A stretch of 64,000 nt of DNA from Kribbella rubisoli. Lineage in GTDB: Bacteria; Actinomycetota; Actinomycetes; Propionibacteriales; Kribbellaceae. Below the pieces are notes generated by a model. The model ran no database searches, was not told the origin of the DNA, and saw only the letters and a program-made list of their open reading frames with translations. The stretch is taken from contig NZ_SHKR01000017.1 in assembly GCF_004217145.1 (NCBI RefSeq), positions 310,001-374,000 of the forward strand. Reading direction: 5' to 3'. Positions 32,602 to 40,736 of the stretch are shown here, piece after piece. The stretch's first letter is position 1, and every line of letters begins with the position of its first letter. Both the position numbers and the translations under genes were made by a program.

Positions 32602-33735
32602 GTGAGTGAGTACTCGAGCGAAGAACAGCGCAAGCCCCGCGTCGCCGTCGTTTTCGGTGGCCGGTCGAGCGAGCACGCCATCTCCTGCGTCACCGCGGCG
32701 AACGTCTTGCAGGTGATCGATCGGGACAAGTACGACGTGGTCCCGATCGGGATCAGCACCAGCGGCCACTGGGTGCTGGAGAGCGGCGACCCCGAGCGGC
32801 TGTCGATCACCGACGGCAAGCTCCCCGAGGTCGACGTGACCGCGATGCCGGTGCTGTTCGGCGCGAACCGCGAGCTCGTGATCAGCGAGCCCGAGCAGGT
32901 CCCGAGCACTCTCGGCCAGGTCGACGTGGTCTTCCCGCTGCTGCACGGCCCGTGGGGCGAGGACGGCACCATCCAGGGCCTGCTCGAGATGTCCGACATC
33001 CGGTACGTCGGCTCCGGCGTACTCGCCAGCGCCGTCGGCATGGACAAGCACTACATGAAGGTCGTCTTCCAGGCCGCCGGCCTCGAGGTCACGCCGTACG
33101 TCGTGATCCGCGACCGCGACTGGACCCGGGACCAGGACGCCTGCCGTGAGGCGGTCGACGCACTCGGCTACCCGGTGTTCGTGAAGCCGTGCCGCGGCGG
33201 TTCGAGCCTCGGGATCAGCAAGGTGAACAGCCTCGACGAGCTCGACGAAGCCGTCGCGGTGGCCCGCGCCCACGACCCGAAGGTGATCGTCGAGGCGTCG
33301 GCGAAGAGCCCGCGCGAGATCGAGGTCGGCGTACTCGGCGGCCTGAACGGAGCCAAGCCCGAGGTCAGCGTCTGCGGCGAGATTGCGGTCTCCGGCGGCG
33401 GCCACGACTTCTACGACTTCGAGACCAAGTACCTGCCCGAGGGCGAGGAATACACCGCGCTCTCGGTCCCGGCCGACCTCCCCGAGGAGATCGCCGCCGA
33501 GGTCCGCGCCAAGGCCCTCACCGCCTTCGACGCCATCGACGCCGAGGGCCTGGCCCGCGTCGACTTCTTCCTCGACGCCGACAACCGCGTGATCATCAAC
33601 GAGATCAACACCATGCCGGGCTTCACCCCGACCAGCATGTTCCCGCGCCTATGGGCCGCCTCCGGCAAGGACTACGCAGCCCTCGTCGAACACCTCCTGC
33701 AACTGGCCACCACCCGCCCCACCGGCCTGCGCTGA
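32602..33735 (+). CDS. ddl: D-alanine--D-alanine ligase
   Basis: A 377-residue ATP-grasp enzyme making D-Ala-D-Ala for peptidoglycan. VAVVFGGRSSEHAISCVTA is the N-terminal signature, PLLHGPWGEDGTIQGLLE the first substrate loop, YPVFVKPCRGGSSLGISKV the ATP-grasp loop, and ARVDFFLD...INEINTMPGFTPTSMFP the metal site. The GTG at 32602 gives the family-typical N-terminus; the frame is open to 32533 without likeness. In many actinobacteria ddl directly follows gpsA, but here an inserted block of about 15 kb separates them. Confidence 0.96.
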   Translation: MSEYSSEEQRKPRVAVVFGGRSSEHAISCVTAANVLQVIDRDKYDVVPIGISTSGHWVLESGDPERLSITDGKLPEVDVTAMPVLFGANRELVISEPEQVPSTLGQVDVVFPLLHGPWGEDGTIQGLLEMSDIRYVGSGVLASAVGMDKHYMKVVFQAAGLEVTPYVVIRDRDWTRDQDACREAVDALGYPVFVKPCRGGSSLGISKVNSLDELDEAVAVARAHDPKVIVEASAKSPREIEVGVLGGLNGAKPEVSVCGEIAVSGGGHDFYDFETKYLPEGEEYTALSVPADLPEEIAAEVRAKALTAFDAIDAEGLARVDFFLDADNRVIINEINTMPGFTPTSMFPRLWAASGKDYAALVEHLLQLATTRPTGLR

Positions 33736-33749
33736 ACCGCCCCACCGGT

Positions 33750-33768
33750 CCGCGCCGAACCGGCGCGG
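33750..33768 (+). terminator. Hairpin after ddl
   Basis: CCGCGCCG and CGGCGCGG form a perfect 8-bp stem around a 3-base loop, 15 bp past the ddl stop. There is no T run. Confidence 0.55.
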
Positions 33769-33797
33769 CCGGATGGGAATCGGGTTTGGTTGAATGA

Positions 33798-33820
33798 GGC
33801 AACTACTTCAATTAGTTGCC
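33798..33820. promoter_or_regulatory. AT-rich inverted repeat before the DUF3494 gene
   Basis: GGCAACTA and TAGTTGCC (8-bp arms) flank CTTCAAT. It lies 19 bp upstream of the tandem promoter boxes and is much lower in GC than its surroundings. It may be an operator or a hairpin; no local regulator gene is paired with it. Confidence 0.4.
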
Positions 33821-33838
33821 GGGCGCATCGACGGACCG

Positions 33839-33871
33839 TTGACACTGCGTCAGCATTGACATAACGTCAGC
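33839..33871 (+). promoter_or_regulatory. Promoter built on two direct-repeat boxes
   Basis: TTGACA-N4-GTCAGC occurs twice, at 33839-33854 and 33856-33871, with a 17-bp period. Each copy contains a TGAC/GTCA inverted pair. The first TTGACA (33839-33844) with TAACGT (33862-33867) gives an ideal 17-bp promoter, so a protein bound to the boxes would block polymerase. Confidence 0.6.
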
Positions 33872-34154
33872 TTTCAGTAACGAATTGTGATCGGCCTGAA
33901 ACGGTCTTGTGCTGCAACTGCCGATCCAACGGGGTGCGACCACGCCTTCAAGGCGTCGGGTCAGGGAGTCCTGTCCTGCCGCTCGTGGCGGTCTCCTGAT
34001 GTCCTGTTACCGGGCCCAGACCTGTCTCGGATCGCTCGATGTCGTTCTTGCGACCGCGGATCCTCCTTCACCACGAATCGCCCGGGTAACGAGCTGCGCC
34101 GATCCATCGGATCAGGCCGCGGTTCCATCGATGGACTGAGGGTGAAACCGAATC
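33872..34154 (+). other. Long untranslated leader of the DUF3494 gene
   Basis: About 280 bases between the predicted promoter and the ATG at 34155 have no convincing gene. Short hairpins are possible, for example ACGCC/GGCGT and CCGC/GCGG pairs near 33940-34000, and a palindrome CCATCGATGG near 34127. I could not match it by eye to a c-di-GMP or c-di-AMP riboswitch. A small open frame at 33909-34139 lacks a ribosome site. Confidence 0.35.
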
Positions 34155-35489
34155 ATGAAGTTTTCCACCTATGCGATATCTGGCAGCCGATTGCGGCTGA
34201 GCGCACTCGCCGTAGCAGCCGCGCTCGTCGTGTCCGCCGGCGGTCTGCTGGCCACCGGAGGCAATGCTCAGGCGGCGGCCGTGGCGGTGCCCCTCGGTAC
34301 CGCCAAGAGTTTCGTGATCCTCGCCGGTGCCGGGATCACCAACACCGGACCGACCGTACTGACCGGGGACATCGGCAGCTTCCCGAACCCGGCGATCACC
34401 GGCACCGGAACGATGACGATCACCGGCACCAACCACGCCGGCGACGACGTGACCCAGCAGGCGAAGAAGGACCTGGTCACGGCCTACAACGTCGCCGCCG
34501 GGGAGTCGCCGCGGACGCCGATCACCGACGACCTGGGCGGAAAGACCCTGACCCAGGGTGTGTACAACTCGGCCTCCTCTATCGGACTGACCGGTGCACT
34601 GACCTTGGACGCGGAGGGCGACGCGGGGGCGGTCTTCGTGTTCCAGGCGGGCTCGACCCTCACCACCGCGAGCAGCAGCAGTGTGGTGCTGACGAACGGG
34701 GCTCAGGCGTGCCACGTGTTCTGGCAGGTGGGCAGTTCGGCGACCATCGGCACCGCGGCCCAGTTCCGCGGAACCGTCCTGGCGCTGACGTCGATCACCA
34801 TGAACACCGGCGCCACGGCCGTCGGCCGAATGCTGGCTCGCAACGGCTCGGTGACGCTAGACACCAACACCCTCACCAAACCGTCCTGCGACACAACCCC
34901 GCCGACCACGCCACCCACGACGCCTCCCACCACGCCTCCCACGACGCCTCCCACGACGCCTCCCACGACGCCTCCGACGACGCCTCCGACGACGCCTCCG
35001 ACGACGCCGCCGACGACGCCGCCGACGACGCCGCCCACGACGCCGCCCACGACGCCGCCCACGACGCCGCCCACGACGCCTCCCACGACACCTCCGACCA
35101 CACCTCCCACGACACCTCCGACCACACCTCCCACGACGCCGCCGACCACACCTCCCACGACGCCGCCGACGACACCGCCGACCACGCCGCCGACGACACC
35201 GCCGACCACGCCGCCGACCACGCCGCCGACCACGCCGCCGACCACGCCGCCGACGACGCCGCCGACGACGCCGCCCACGACGCCGCCGACGACACCTCCG
35301 ACGACACCTCCGACGACACCTCCGACCACACCTCCGACCACGCCGCCGACCACGCCTCGGCCGCCGCAGGTCACCAGGACCCCGCAAGGGTCGGTCGGAA
35401 CAGGTGATGCATCCGGCCTCTTGAGCGTCCTCGTCAGGCCGCCGGTCGTCCCCGGACTGAGCTGGTTCGGCTGGGCCGGCACCTCATGA
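34155..35489 (+). CDS. Secreted DUF3494 (ice-binding-like) protein with (PTTP)n stalk
   Basis: A 444-residue exported protein. Residues 1-42 are a signal peptide ending AQA. Residues about 43-240 are a DUF3494 beta-solenoid domain: LGTAKSFVILAGAGITNTGP, VLTGDIGSFPNP and GAVFVFQAGSTL are hallmark segments. Such domains occur in ice-binding proteins and surface adhesins. Residues about 247-401 are some 38 tandem TTPP units forming an extended stalk. The C-terminus reads TPQGSVGTGDASGLLSVLV and may be a variant sorting signal; it lacks LPXTG and a basic tail. The stop overlaps the class F sortase start by 4 bp. Ice binding itself is not implied. Confidence 0.85.
   Translation: MKFSTYAISGSRLRLSALAVAAALVVSAGGLLATGGNAQAAAVAVPLGTAKSFVILAGAGITNTGPTVLTGDIGSFPNPAITGTGTMTITGTNHAGDDVTQQAKKDLVTAYNVAAGESPRTPITDDLGGKTLTQGVYNSASSIGLTGALTLDAEGDAGAVFVFQAGSTLTTASSSSVVLTNGAQACHVFWQVGSSATIGTAAQFRGTVLALTSITMNTGATAVGRMLARNGSVTLDTNTLTKPSCDTTPPTTPPTTPPTTPPTTPPTTPPTTPPTTPPTTPPTTPPTTPPTTPPTTPPTTPPTTPPTTPPTTPPTTPPTTPPTTPPTTPPTTPPTTPPTTPPTTPPTTPPTTPPTTPPTTPPTTPPTTPPTTPPTTPPTTPPTTPPTTPPTTPPTTPPTTPRPPQVTRTPQGSVGTGDASGLLSVLVRPPVVPGLSWFGWAGTS
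34896..35357 (+). repeat. 12-bp tandem repeat encoding about 38 TTPP units
   Basis: About 460 bp of 12-base units of the form ACNACNCCNCCN encode Thr-Thr-Pro-Pro. Third positions vary in blocks, showing that larger segments have been duplicated. Being a multiple of three, copy changes alter stalk length without breaking the frame. All six frames are open here, which creates spurious genes on both strands. Confidence 0.95.
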
Positions 35490-36235
35490 GGACCGGCGCG
35501 GCGGCTCTGCTCCTCGCGGCAGTCTTGACGGCGGCCGGGTGCACCGCTGAGTCAGGCACGGGGCCGACTCAGCCTGGTGCGATGCCCGCCGAGGTCGCAC
35601 CGAGCGGCGCCGCCGCGCCAACCACCACTGTCGTCACGCCTACGCCGAGCGCACCGGCCAGGGCCACGCCGCAACGCACCGCACCAGCAGGCACCAACAC
35701 CCCATCGCTCCGCTCAGAGCCATCGACTGCACCGTCCCGACGGTCCTCACCTCCCGATCCGGGACGCCGGCAGCCGGCTCCGATGCGGAAGTCCACCCCG
35801 ATCCGGGTCAAGATCCCCGCGATCGGGGTGGATTCAGGCCTGATCCGTCTCGGCCTCAAACGCAACGACACACTGCAGGTCCCGCCGAACGGATTCCCGG
35901 CCGGCTGGTTCACGGGCGCCCCGACACCAGGCGAGCGCGGCCCGGCCGTCATCGCCGGTCACGTCCACTGGTCCGGCCGGGCAGGCGTGTTCGCCCGACT
36001 GGCACAGCTGAAGTCCGGAGACACGGTCGTCGTCAGCCGGCAGGACCGCTCGAGCGCGGTGTTCCGGGTGAATCGGGTCCAGCAGTATCCCAAGACCAGC
36101 TTCCCGAGCGCCGCGGTCTACGGCGACATCGACCACGCCGGGTTGCGACTGATCACCTGCGGCGGCCTCGACTACGAGTCGGCGAAGTACGAGGCCAATA
36201 TCGTGGTGTTCGCCGACCTGATCACGCCGACCTGA
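35486..36235 (+). CDS. Class F sortase, membrane-tethered, atypical active site
   Basis: A 249-residue protein. It starts with a lipoprotein-like signal (LLLAAVLTAAGC), followed by about 75 residues rich in Pro/Thr/Ser/Ala. The sortase domain begins near residue 100 (STPIRVKIPAIGVDSGLIRLG), with the histidine in VIAGHVHWSG and the cysteine in LRLITCGGLD. Sortases join surface proteins to the cell wall through His-Cys-Arg. No arginine occurs anywhere after the cysteine (the tail runs YESAKYEANIVVFADLITPT), so the usual catalytic arginine appears to be missing. The ATGA overlap with the DUF3494 gene makes that protein its obvious partner. Confidence 0.85.
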   Translation: MRTGAAALLLAAVLTAAGCTAESGTGPTQPGAMPAEVAPSGAAAPTTTVVTPTPSAPARATPQRTAPAGTNTPSLRSEPSTAPSRRSSPPDPGRRQPAPMRKSTPIRVKIPAIGVDSGLIRLGLKRNDTLQVPPNGFPAGWFTGAPTPGERGPAVIAGHVHWSGRAGVFARLAQLKSGDTVVVSRQDRSSAVFRVNRVQQYPKTSFPSAAVYGDIDHAGLRLITCGGLDYESAKYEANIVVFADLITPT

Positions 36236-36238
36236 TCA

Positions 36239-36252
36239 CCAAGCCTGCTTGG
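36239..36252 (+). terminator. Small hairpin after the sortase gene
   Basis: CCAAGC-CT-GCTTGG lies 3 bp past the stop codon. A 6-bp stem with a 2-base loop is weak; it is between convergent genes. Confidence 0.3.
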
Positions 36253-36315
36253 CTCGTGCTGCGACGATGTCCAGCTTCTCGCCGGCGTTCCGTGGTCAAC
36301 TGCCCCTTCCCGCGG

Positions 36316-37536
36316 TCAAAGGCGGCTCGCCCGGGCATGGAGATAACGCTGCTGGGGGAGGCTCGTCGTCCTGCTCGCGGCCTCCTCGTACGCGGCGCGG
36401 GCTCCCGCCGCGTCGCCGGCCATCTCCAGCAGATGCGCCCGGACGGCGGACAATCTGTGATCATCGGCGATCCGCTCGTCGGTCTCGATCGAAGCGAGGA
36501 GCTCGAGTCCCTCGGTCGCCCCACGCGCCATCGCAACCGCCACCACGTGATTGAGCGCGACCATCGGATTGCCGGTCAGCTGGAGCAGCACCTCGTACAG
36601 CGCGACGATCTGCGGCCAGTCTGTGTCCTCGGCAGTCGGTGATTCGTCGTGAACCGCAGCGATCGCGGCCTGCAGTTGGTACGGCCCGACCGGCCCGCGT
36701 GGCAGCGTCGCAGTGATCAGCTCGACGCCCTCCTGGATCAGCTCCGGGATCCACAGCGTCCGGTCCTGCTCCGCCATCGGCACAAGCTCGCCGAGCGGCC
36801 CGGTCCGCGCCGGCCGCCGGGCGTCGGTCAGCAGCAGCAACGCCAACAGCCCCGCCACCTCGGCATCGTCGGGAAGCAGCCGATGCAGCATCCGCGCCAA
36901 TCGGATCCCCTCGGCCGCCAGCTCACCACGCTGCAGGCTGGCACCCGTCGTACTGGCGTATCCCTCGTTGAAGATGAGGTAAACGGCCTTGAGCACCGCG
37001 CCCAGCCGCTCCTCGCGATCGACCGGCATCGTGAACCGCGCCCCGCTGTCCTTCACGCTCGCCTTCGCCCGGGTGATCCGCCGCGTCATGGTTGCCTCCG
37101 GCACCAGGAACGCGCGGGCGATCTCCGTCGTCGTCAGACCGCCGACCGCCCGCAGCGTCAACGCGATCTGCGACGCCGGCGACAACGACGGATGACAACA
37201 AAGGAACAGCAGCACCAGCGTGTCGTCCGCACCTCCGACCAGCTCACCGACCGGCTCACCTTGCGGTGCCCACTGCGCCACCCGGTCCTCCCGCCGCTGA
37301 CGAGCCTGCTCCCGCCTGAGCAGGTCCGTCAGCCGACGAGAAGCCACCGTGATCAACCACCCGCGAGGACTGTCCGGCACGCCCTCCACCGGCCACTGCT
37401 CCGCCGCGGCAAGCAGCGCCTCCTGCACTGCGTCCTCGGCCGTGTCGAAGTGCCCATACCGCCGCATCAACGCCCCCAACACCTGCGGCGCCAACTCCCG
37501 CAGCAACTCCCCAAGCGCGACGGTCATCCCGATCAC
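36316..37536 (-). CDS. ECF42-type RNA polymerase sigma factor with C-terminal extension
   Basis: A 406-residue sigma factor. Regions 2 and 4 lie in the first 180 residues (FDTAEDAVQEALLAAAEQWP; TTTEIARAFLVPEATMTRRI). The long C-terminal DUF6596/TPR-like domain (LGAVLKAVYLIFNEGYAST onward) marks the ECF42 group. These sigma factors lack an anti-sigma factor and are genetically linked to DGPF proteins, exactly as here. The GTG at 37536 overlaps the DGPF stop by 4 bp; an ATG 9 bp further in is an alternative. The controlled stress is unknown. Confidence 0.9.
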   Translation of the reverse strand: MIGMTVALGELLRELAPQVLGALMRRYGHFDTAEDAVQEALLAAAEQWPVEGVPDSPRGWLITVASRRLTDLLRREQARQRREDRVAQWAPQGEPVGELVGGADDTLVLLFLCCHPSLSPASQIALTLRAVGGLTTTEIARAFLVPEATMTRRITRAKASVKDSGARFTMPVDREERLGAVLKAVYLIFNEGYASTTGASLQRGELAAEGIRLARMLHRLLPDDAEVAGLLALLLLTDARRPARTGPLGELVPMAEQDRTLWIPELIQEGVELITATLPRGPVGPYQLQAAIAAVHDESPTAEDTDWPQIVALYEVLLQLTGNPMVALNHVVAVAMARGATEGLELLASIETDERIADDHRLSAVRAHLLEMAGDAAGARAAYEEAASRTTSLPQQRYLHARASRL

Positions 37537-37949
37537 TCCACCAGTTCGTCCTGGCCTTCGACGATCGGCCGGATGTCGGCGTACGCCGTGGCACGGAGGA
37601 ACTCAGGCGCCGGCGTATCGGCGAGCCGCGACGCGATCTCCGTCGCCCGATCGAACGACTCGCACTCCACGATCCAGTACCCGGCGAGCACCTCCTGGGT
37701 CTCCGCATACGGACCGTCCGTCACCACCGACTGCCCGTCCTTCGACCCGAGCCGCCGCGTCAGCACCGGCGCCGCCAGCGCCCGCGTCTCGACCAGCTCG
37801 CCCGATTCGACCAACTCGCTGTTGAACTTCTCCATGAACGCCCCCATGGCCGCAAAGTCCTCCGGCGTCCACGCGGGCTTGTCGGTGTCCTTCCCGGCCA
37901 TCCCGTCATAGTCCTGCTGCGACGCATACGTCAGGATCATGTACTTCAC
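37533..37949 (-). CDS. DGPF/YCII-related protein, ECF42 partner
   Basis: A 138-residue small alpha-beta protein. It starts MKYMILTYASQQDYDGM and contains the DGPYAETQEVLAGYWIVE segment that gives the DGPF family its name (here VTDGPYAE). These proteins are encoded beside ECF42 sigma factors and are probably part of their regulon or signalling. GTG 37949 is chosen because it begins at the conserved core. It is the first gene of the two-gene operon. Confidence 0.88.
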   Translation of the reverse strand: MKYMILTYASQQDYDGMAGKDTDKPAWTPEDFAAMGAFMEKFNSELVESGELVETRALAAPVLTRRLGSKDGQSVVTDGPYAETQEVLAGYWIVECESFDRATEIASRLADTPAPEFLRATAYADIRPIVEGQDELVE

Positions 37950-38070
37950 CGCTGTCTCCCATCGTCCGGACGCCCACCGCAGGCGCCTCCACCCGAGACG
38001 TCGCCCCCGCGGCACCCAACCGGACACCACCAGCAGACGATTTTCGATCTCGCCAGGGAGTATGCACTCG

Positions 38071-38526
38071 TCAGGTACAGGGCGTGACGAGTTTGTCGTG
38101 GTTGTGGATAGCGTCGGAGACGTCGGTGAGGGCGTTGGCTTCGGGGGAGTACTTCGACGGGACGGCCATCTCGAGGTAGAGCTCGCGGCCGATGGTGGTG
38201 AAGATGTAGCCGTTCTGGACCTGCTTGGCGAACCAGCCGACGCCGTTCACCTGGAAGCACTGTGACTGGGCCTCGGCCATGCCGGCGGGTGGCGCGACGC
38301 CGCACGTCACCTCGATGGGCGGGTCGCCGTACGCCGTGGTCAGCGGGCTCTCGGGCGAGGTCTTCCGCTTCTTCTGATCGAGAACCTTTGCCGGCATCGC
38401 CTGGATGAGCTGCGTGCAGGCGGCGGCGACCTGGGGCGCGGGGGAGGGGACCGGGACGGGCGTGGGACCCGGGCTGCACCCGGCGAGCACGATCACGCCG
38501 AGTGCGGCCAGAAGGATTTTGGGCAT
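38071..38526 (-). CDS. DUF3515 family lipoprotein
   Basis: A 151-residue secreted lipoprotein. The signal peptide runs to lipobox VLAGC at residue 16. The mature part has conserved cysteines in AACTQLI, EVTCGV, SQCFQV and VTPCT, consistent with two disulphides, and the family segment WFAKQVQNGYIFTTIGR. DUF3515 genes sit between ddl and thiL in most actinobacteria, so the position supports the call. Function is unknown. Confidence 0.85.
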   Translation of the reverse strand: MPKILLAALGVIVLAGCSPGPTPVPVPSPAPQVAAACTQLIQAMPAKVLDQKKRKTSPESPLTTAYGDPPIEVTCGVAPPAGMAEAQSQCFQVNGVGWFAKQVQNGYIFTTIGRELYLEMAVPSKYSPEANALTDVSDAIHNHDKLVTPCT

Positions 38527-38558
38527 ACCGAAAACAGGCGGGTCTCCGTGTGGACGGC

Positions 38559-38807
38559 TCAGATGTGGACGACGGGACAGGTCAGCGTACGCGTGATGCC
38601 GGGAACGTTCTGGACCCGGGCAACCACCAGCTTGCCCAGTTCGTCGACGTTGCGGGCTTCCGCGCGGACGATCACGTCGTACGGACCGGTGACGTCCTCG
38701 GCCAGGGTGACGCCCTGGACCTCGGCGATCTGCGCGGCGACGTCGGCCGCGCGGCCGACCTCGGTCTGGATCAGGATGTAGGCCTGGACCACCACGTCGT
38801 TCTCCAC
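38559..38807 (-). CDS. Stand-alone Lrp/AsnC ligand-binding (RAM) domain protein
   Basis: An 82-residue protein consisting of only the effector-binding half of an Lrp regulator: VVVQAYILIQTEVGRAADVA, then VTGPYDVIVRAEARNVDELG. No DNA-binding domain is present. Such small proteins bind amino acids and may modulate full-length Lrp partners. It precedes the DUF3515 gene by 32 bp on the same strand and is divergent from thiL. Confidence 0.9.
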   Translation of the reverse strand: MENDVVVQAYILIQTEVGRAADVAAQIAEVQGVTLAEDVTGPYDVIVRAEARNVDELGKLVVARVQNVPGITRTLTCPVVHI

Positions 38808-38953
38808 TCAGTCGTCCTCAGCTGGCTCCGGGCCGTCCGCGAGCACTGCTGCGACGGTGATGCAGCGGTACTGCGAGACTGCCGGGCGTACTCATAGTTG
38901 CCCGGTCACGGTACCGCCTAGACTCCGGTCAGCGATATGGGAGGTCTGCTGAC

Positions 38954-39916
38954 GTGACAGAGACGTTGGGGAGCACGGGTGAGTTCGGCCTGATCGCGGC
39001 CGTCACCAAAGGGCTGTCCACAGGTGAGGACGTCCTGGTCGGTCCAGGTGACGACGCGGCCGTGATGGCCGTGCCGGACGGTCGCATGGTGATCACGACC
39101 GACCTGCTGGTGGAGGGACGGCACTTCCGTCAGGACTGGTCGTCCGCGTACGACGTGGGCCGCAAGGCTGCCGCACAGAACCTGGCCGACGTGGTGGCCA
39201 TGGGAGCGCGACCGACTGCGCTCGTGGTCGGCTTCGGCGGTCCGCCCGACCTGCCGACCGCCTGGGCGCTGGAGCTCAACCAGGGCCTTGTCGACGAGTG
39301 CGAGCTGGTCGAGGCGAGCATCGTCGGCGGTGACACTGTCCAGTCGGACAAGATCATCGTGTCGGTCACCGCGTTCGGCTCGCTCGACGGTCGTCCACCA
39401 GTACTGCGGTCAGGCGCCCGGCCTGGCGACGAGGTCGCGTACGTCGGCCGGCTGGGCTGGGCCGAGGCGGGCTGGGCCGTTCTCGCCCGCGGCTTCCGCT
39501 CACCCCGGGCTGTCGTCGAAGCGCATCGCCGCCCGCAACCGCCGTACGCCGAAGGCCCTCGCGCCGCACTCGCCGGTGCGTCCTCGCTGTGTGACGTGAG
39601 CGACGGACTGCTGTCCGACCTCGGCCACATCGCCGCTGCGAGCCAGGTGATCATCGACGTGCACACGAAGGCGCTCACCGTGCCGGAGCCGCTGCAGGCC
39701 GTCGCTGCCGCGACCGGTGTGGACGCGCTGAAGTTCGTGCTGACCGGCGGTGAGGACCACGCCCTGGTCGGCACGTTCGAGCCGGCCGACGTGCCAGAGG
39801 GCTGGACGGTCATCGGGTCGGTTGCTGAGGGCAACGAGGAACGCCCGGCCGGGACCGTGACGGTGGACGGCTCGCCGTATGCTGACGAGACAGGCCACGC
39901 CCACTTCAGGAGTTGA
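38954..39916 (+). CDS. thiL: Thiamine-monophosphate kinase
   Basis: A 320-residue ATP-dependent kinase making thiamine diphosphate. Metal-binding and substrate motifs are VLVGPGDDAAVMA, VITTDLLVEGRHF, NLADVVAMGARPTAL and VGGDTVQSDKIIVSVTAFG. FVLTGGEDHALVGTF near the C-terminus is also conserved. The GTG start follows GGGAGGTC. It is followed after one base by thiD in the same direction. No TPP riboswitch was seen upstream. Confidence 0.95.
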   Translation: MTETLGSTGEFGLIAAVTKGLSTGEDVLVGPGDDAAVMAVPDGRMVITTDLLVEGRHFRQDWSSAYDVGRKAAAQNLADVVAMGARPTALVVGFGGPPDLPTAWALELNQGLVDECELVEASIVGGDTVQSDKIIVSVTAFGSLDGRPPVLRSGARPGDEVAYVGRLGWAEAGWAVLARGFRSPRAVVEAHRRPQPPYAEGPRAALAGASSLCDVSDGLLSDLGHIAAASQVIIDVHTKALTVPEPLQAVAAATGVDALKFVLTGGEDHALVGTFEPADVPEGWTVIGSVAEGNEERPAGTVTVDGSPYADETGHAHFRS

Positions 39917-39917
39917 G

Positions 39918-40736
39918 ATGCCGGTCGGGATCGCACCGCCCAGAGTGCTGACGATCGCCGGGTCCGACTCCGGCGGCGGGGCCGGGATCCAGGCGGACCT
40001 CAAGGCGATGCTCGCGAACGGCGTGCACGGCATGAGCGTGCTGACCGCGATCACCGCGCAGAACAGCCTCGGCGTCCAGGGCGCCTGGGAGCTGTCTGAG
40101 GAGCAGGTGCGCGCCCAGTTCCACAGCGTCGTCGACGACATCGGCGTGGATGCGGTGAAGACCGGCATGCTCGCCTCCGAATCGATGGTGCGGGTCGTCG
40201 CCTCGCTGCTGCGCACGCTGCCGGACGGGGTGCCGATCGTGGTCGACCCGGTGTCGGTGTCGAAGCATGGCGACGCACTACTAGCCGCTGACGCGATGGA
40301 CGCCGTACGCTCCGAGATCGTCCCGCTGGCCACCGTCCTCACTCCGAACCTCACCGAGCTCGGACCGGTCGCCGGGATCGAGCTGGAGACCATCGAGGAC
40401 CGGGAGCTCGCGGCAAAGCTGCTGCTGGACGCAGGTGCCCGCTGGGTGCTCGTGAAGGGCGGCCACGACGTCGGTACGGCGGCGGTGGACGTGCTGCACG
40501 GTCCAGGGGTACGGCGTTCGTACAGCGCGGTCCGGGCTGACAACAGGCACACGCACGGCACCGGATGCACACTGGCGAGCACCATCGCGTCGTACCTGGC
40601 CCGTGGGTACGACGTACCGAGCGCGGTCGGTGCTGCGAAGGAGTACGTGACCGGAGCGATCGTGGCCGGGTTCGCGCTCGGCGGTGGGATCGGTCCGGTC
40701 GATCATGCGTGGAGATTTCGAGGGAGAAGCAGTTGA
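39918..40736 (+). CDS. thiD: Hydroxymethylpyrimidine/phosphomethylpyrimidine kinase
   Basis: A 272-residue ribokinase-fold enzyme that phosphorylates HMP and HMP-P for thiamine synthesis. VLTIAGSDSGGGAGIQADLKA is the N-terminal substrate motif, GHDVGTAAVDVL and HTHGTGCTLASTIAS give the anion hole and catalytic aspartate region (the usual Asp position here lies within HGTGCT). ATG 39918 follows GGAG. It forms a thiL-thiD operon with a DinB gene coupled at its end. Confidence 0.95.
   Translation: MPVGIAPPRVLTIAGSDSGGGAGIQADLKAMLANGVHGMSVLTAITAQNSLGVQGAWELSEEQVRAQFHSVVDDIGVDAVKTGMLASESMVRVVASLLRTLPDGVPIVVDPVSVSKHGDALLAADAMDAVRSEIVPLATVLTPNLTELGPVAGIELETIEDRELAAKLLLDAGARWVLVKGGHDVGTAAVDVLHGPGVRRSYSAVRADNRHTHGTGCTLASTIASYLARGYDVPSAVGAAKEYVTGAIVAGFALGGGIGPVDHAWRFRGRSS

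Noticed and set aside
33909..34139. 76-codon frame in the DUF3494 leader
   Set aside because: No ribosome site, unusual codon use, no family resemblance.
33872..34154. Cyclic-dinucleotide riboswitch before the DUF3494 gene
   Set aside because: Consensus core elements of GEMM and ydaO types were not visible; left as an unexplained leader.
33887..35407. Long plus-strand frame rich in Asp-His-Ala repeats
   Set aside because: Another frame of the same repeat, overlapping the DUF3494 gene with signal peptide and domain.
34703..35482. Minus-strand open frame encoding a Gly-Val-rich repeat
   Set aside because: It is the antisense reading of the TTPP repeat, which keeps all frames open; it has no ribosome site or independent domain.
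36236..36315. Possible decayed minus-strand gene end between the sortase and sigma genes
   Set aside because: One minus-strand frame reads a short plausible C-terminus, but 80 bp is too little to support a call.
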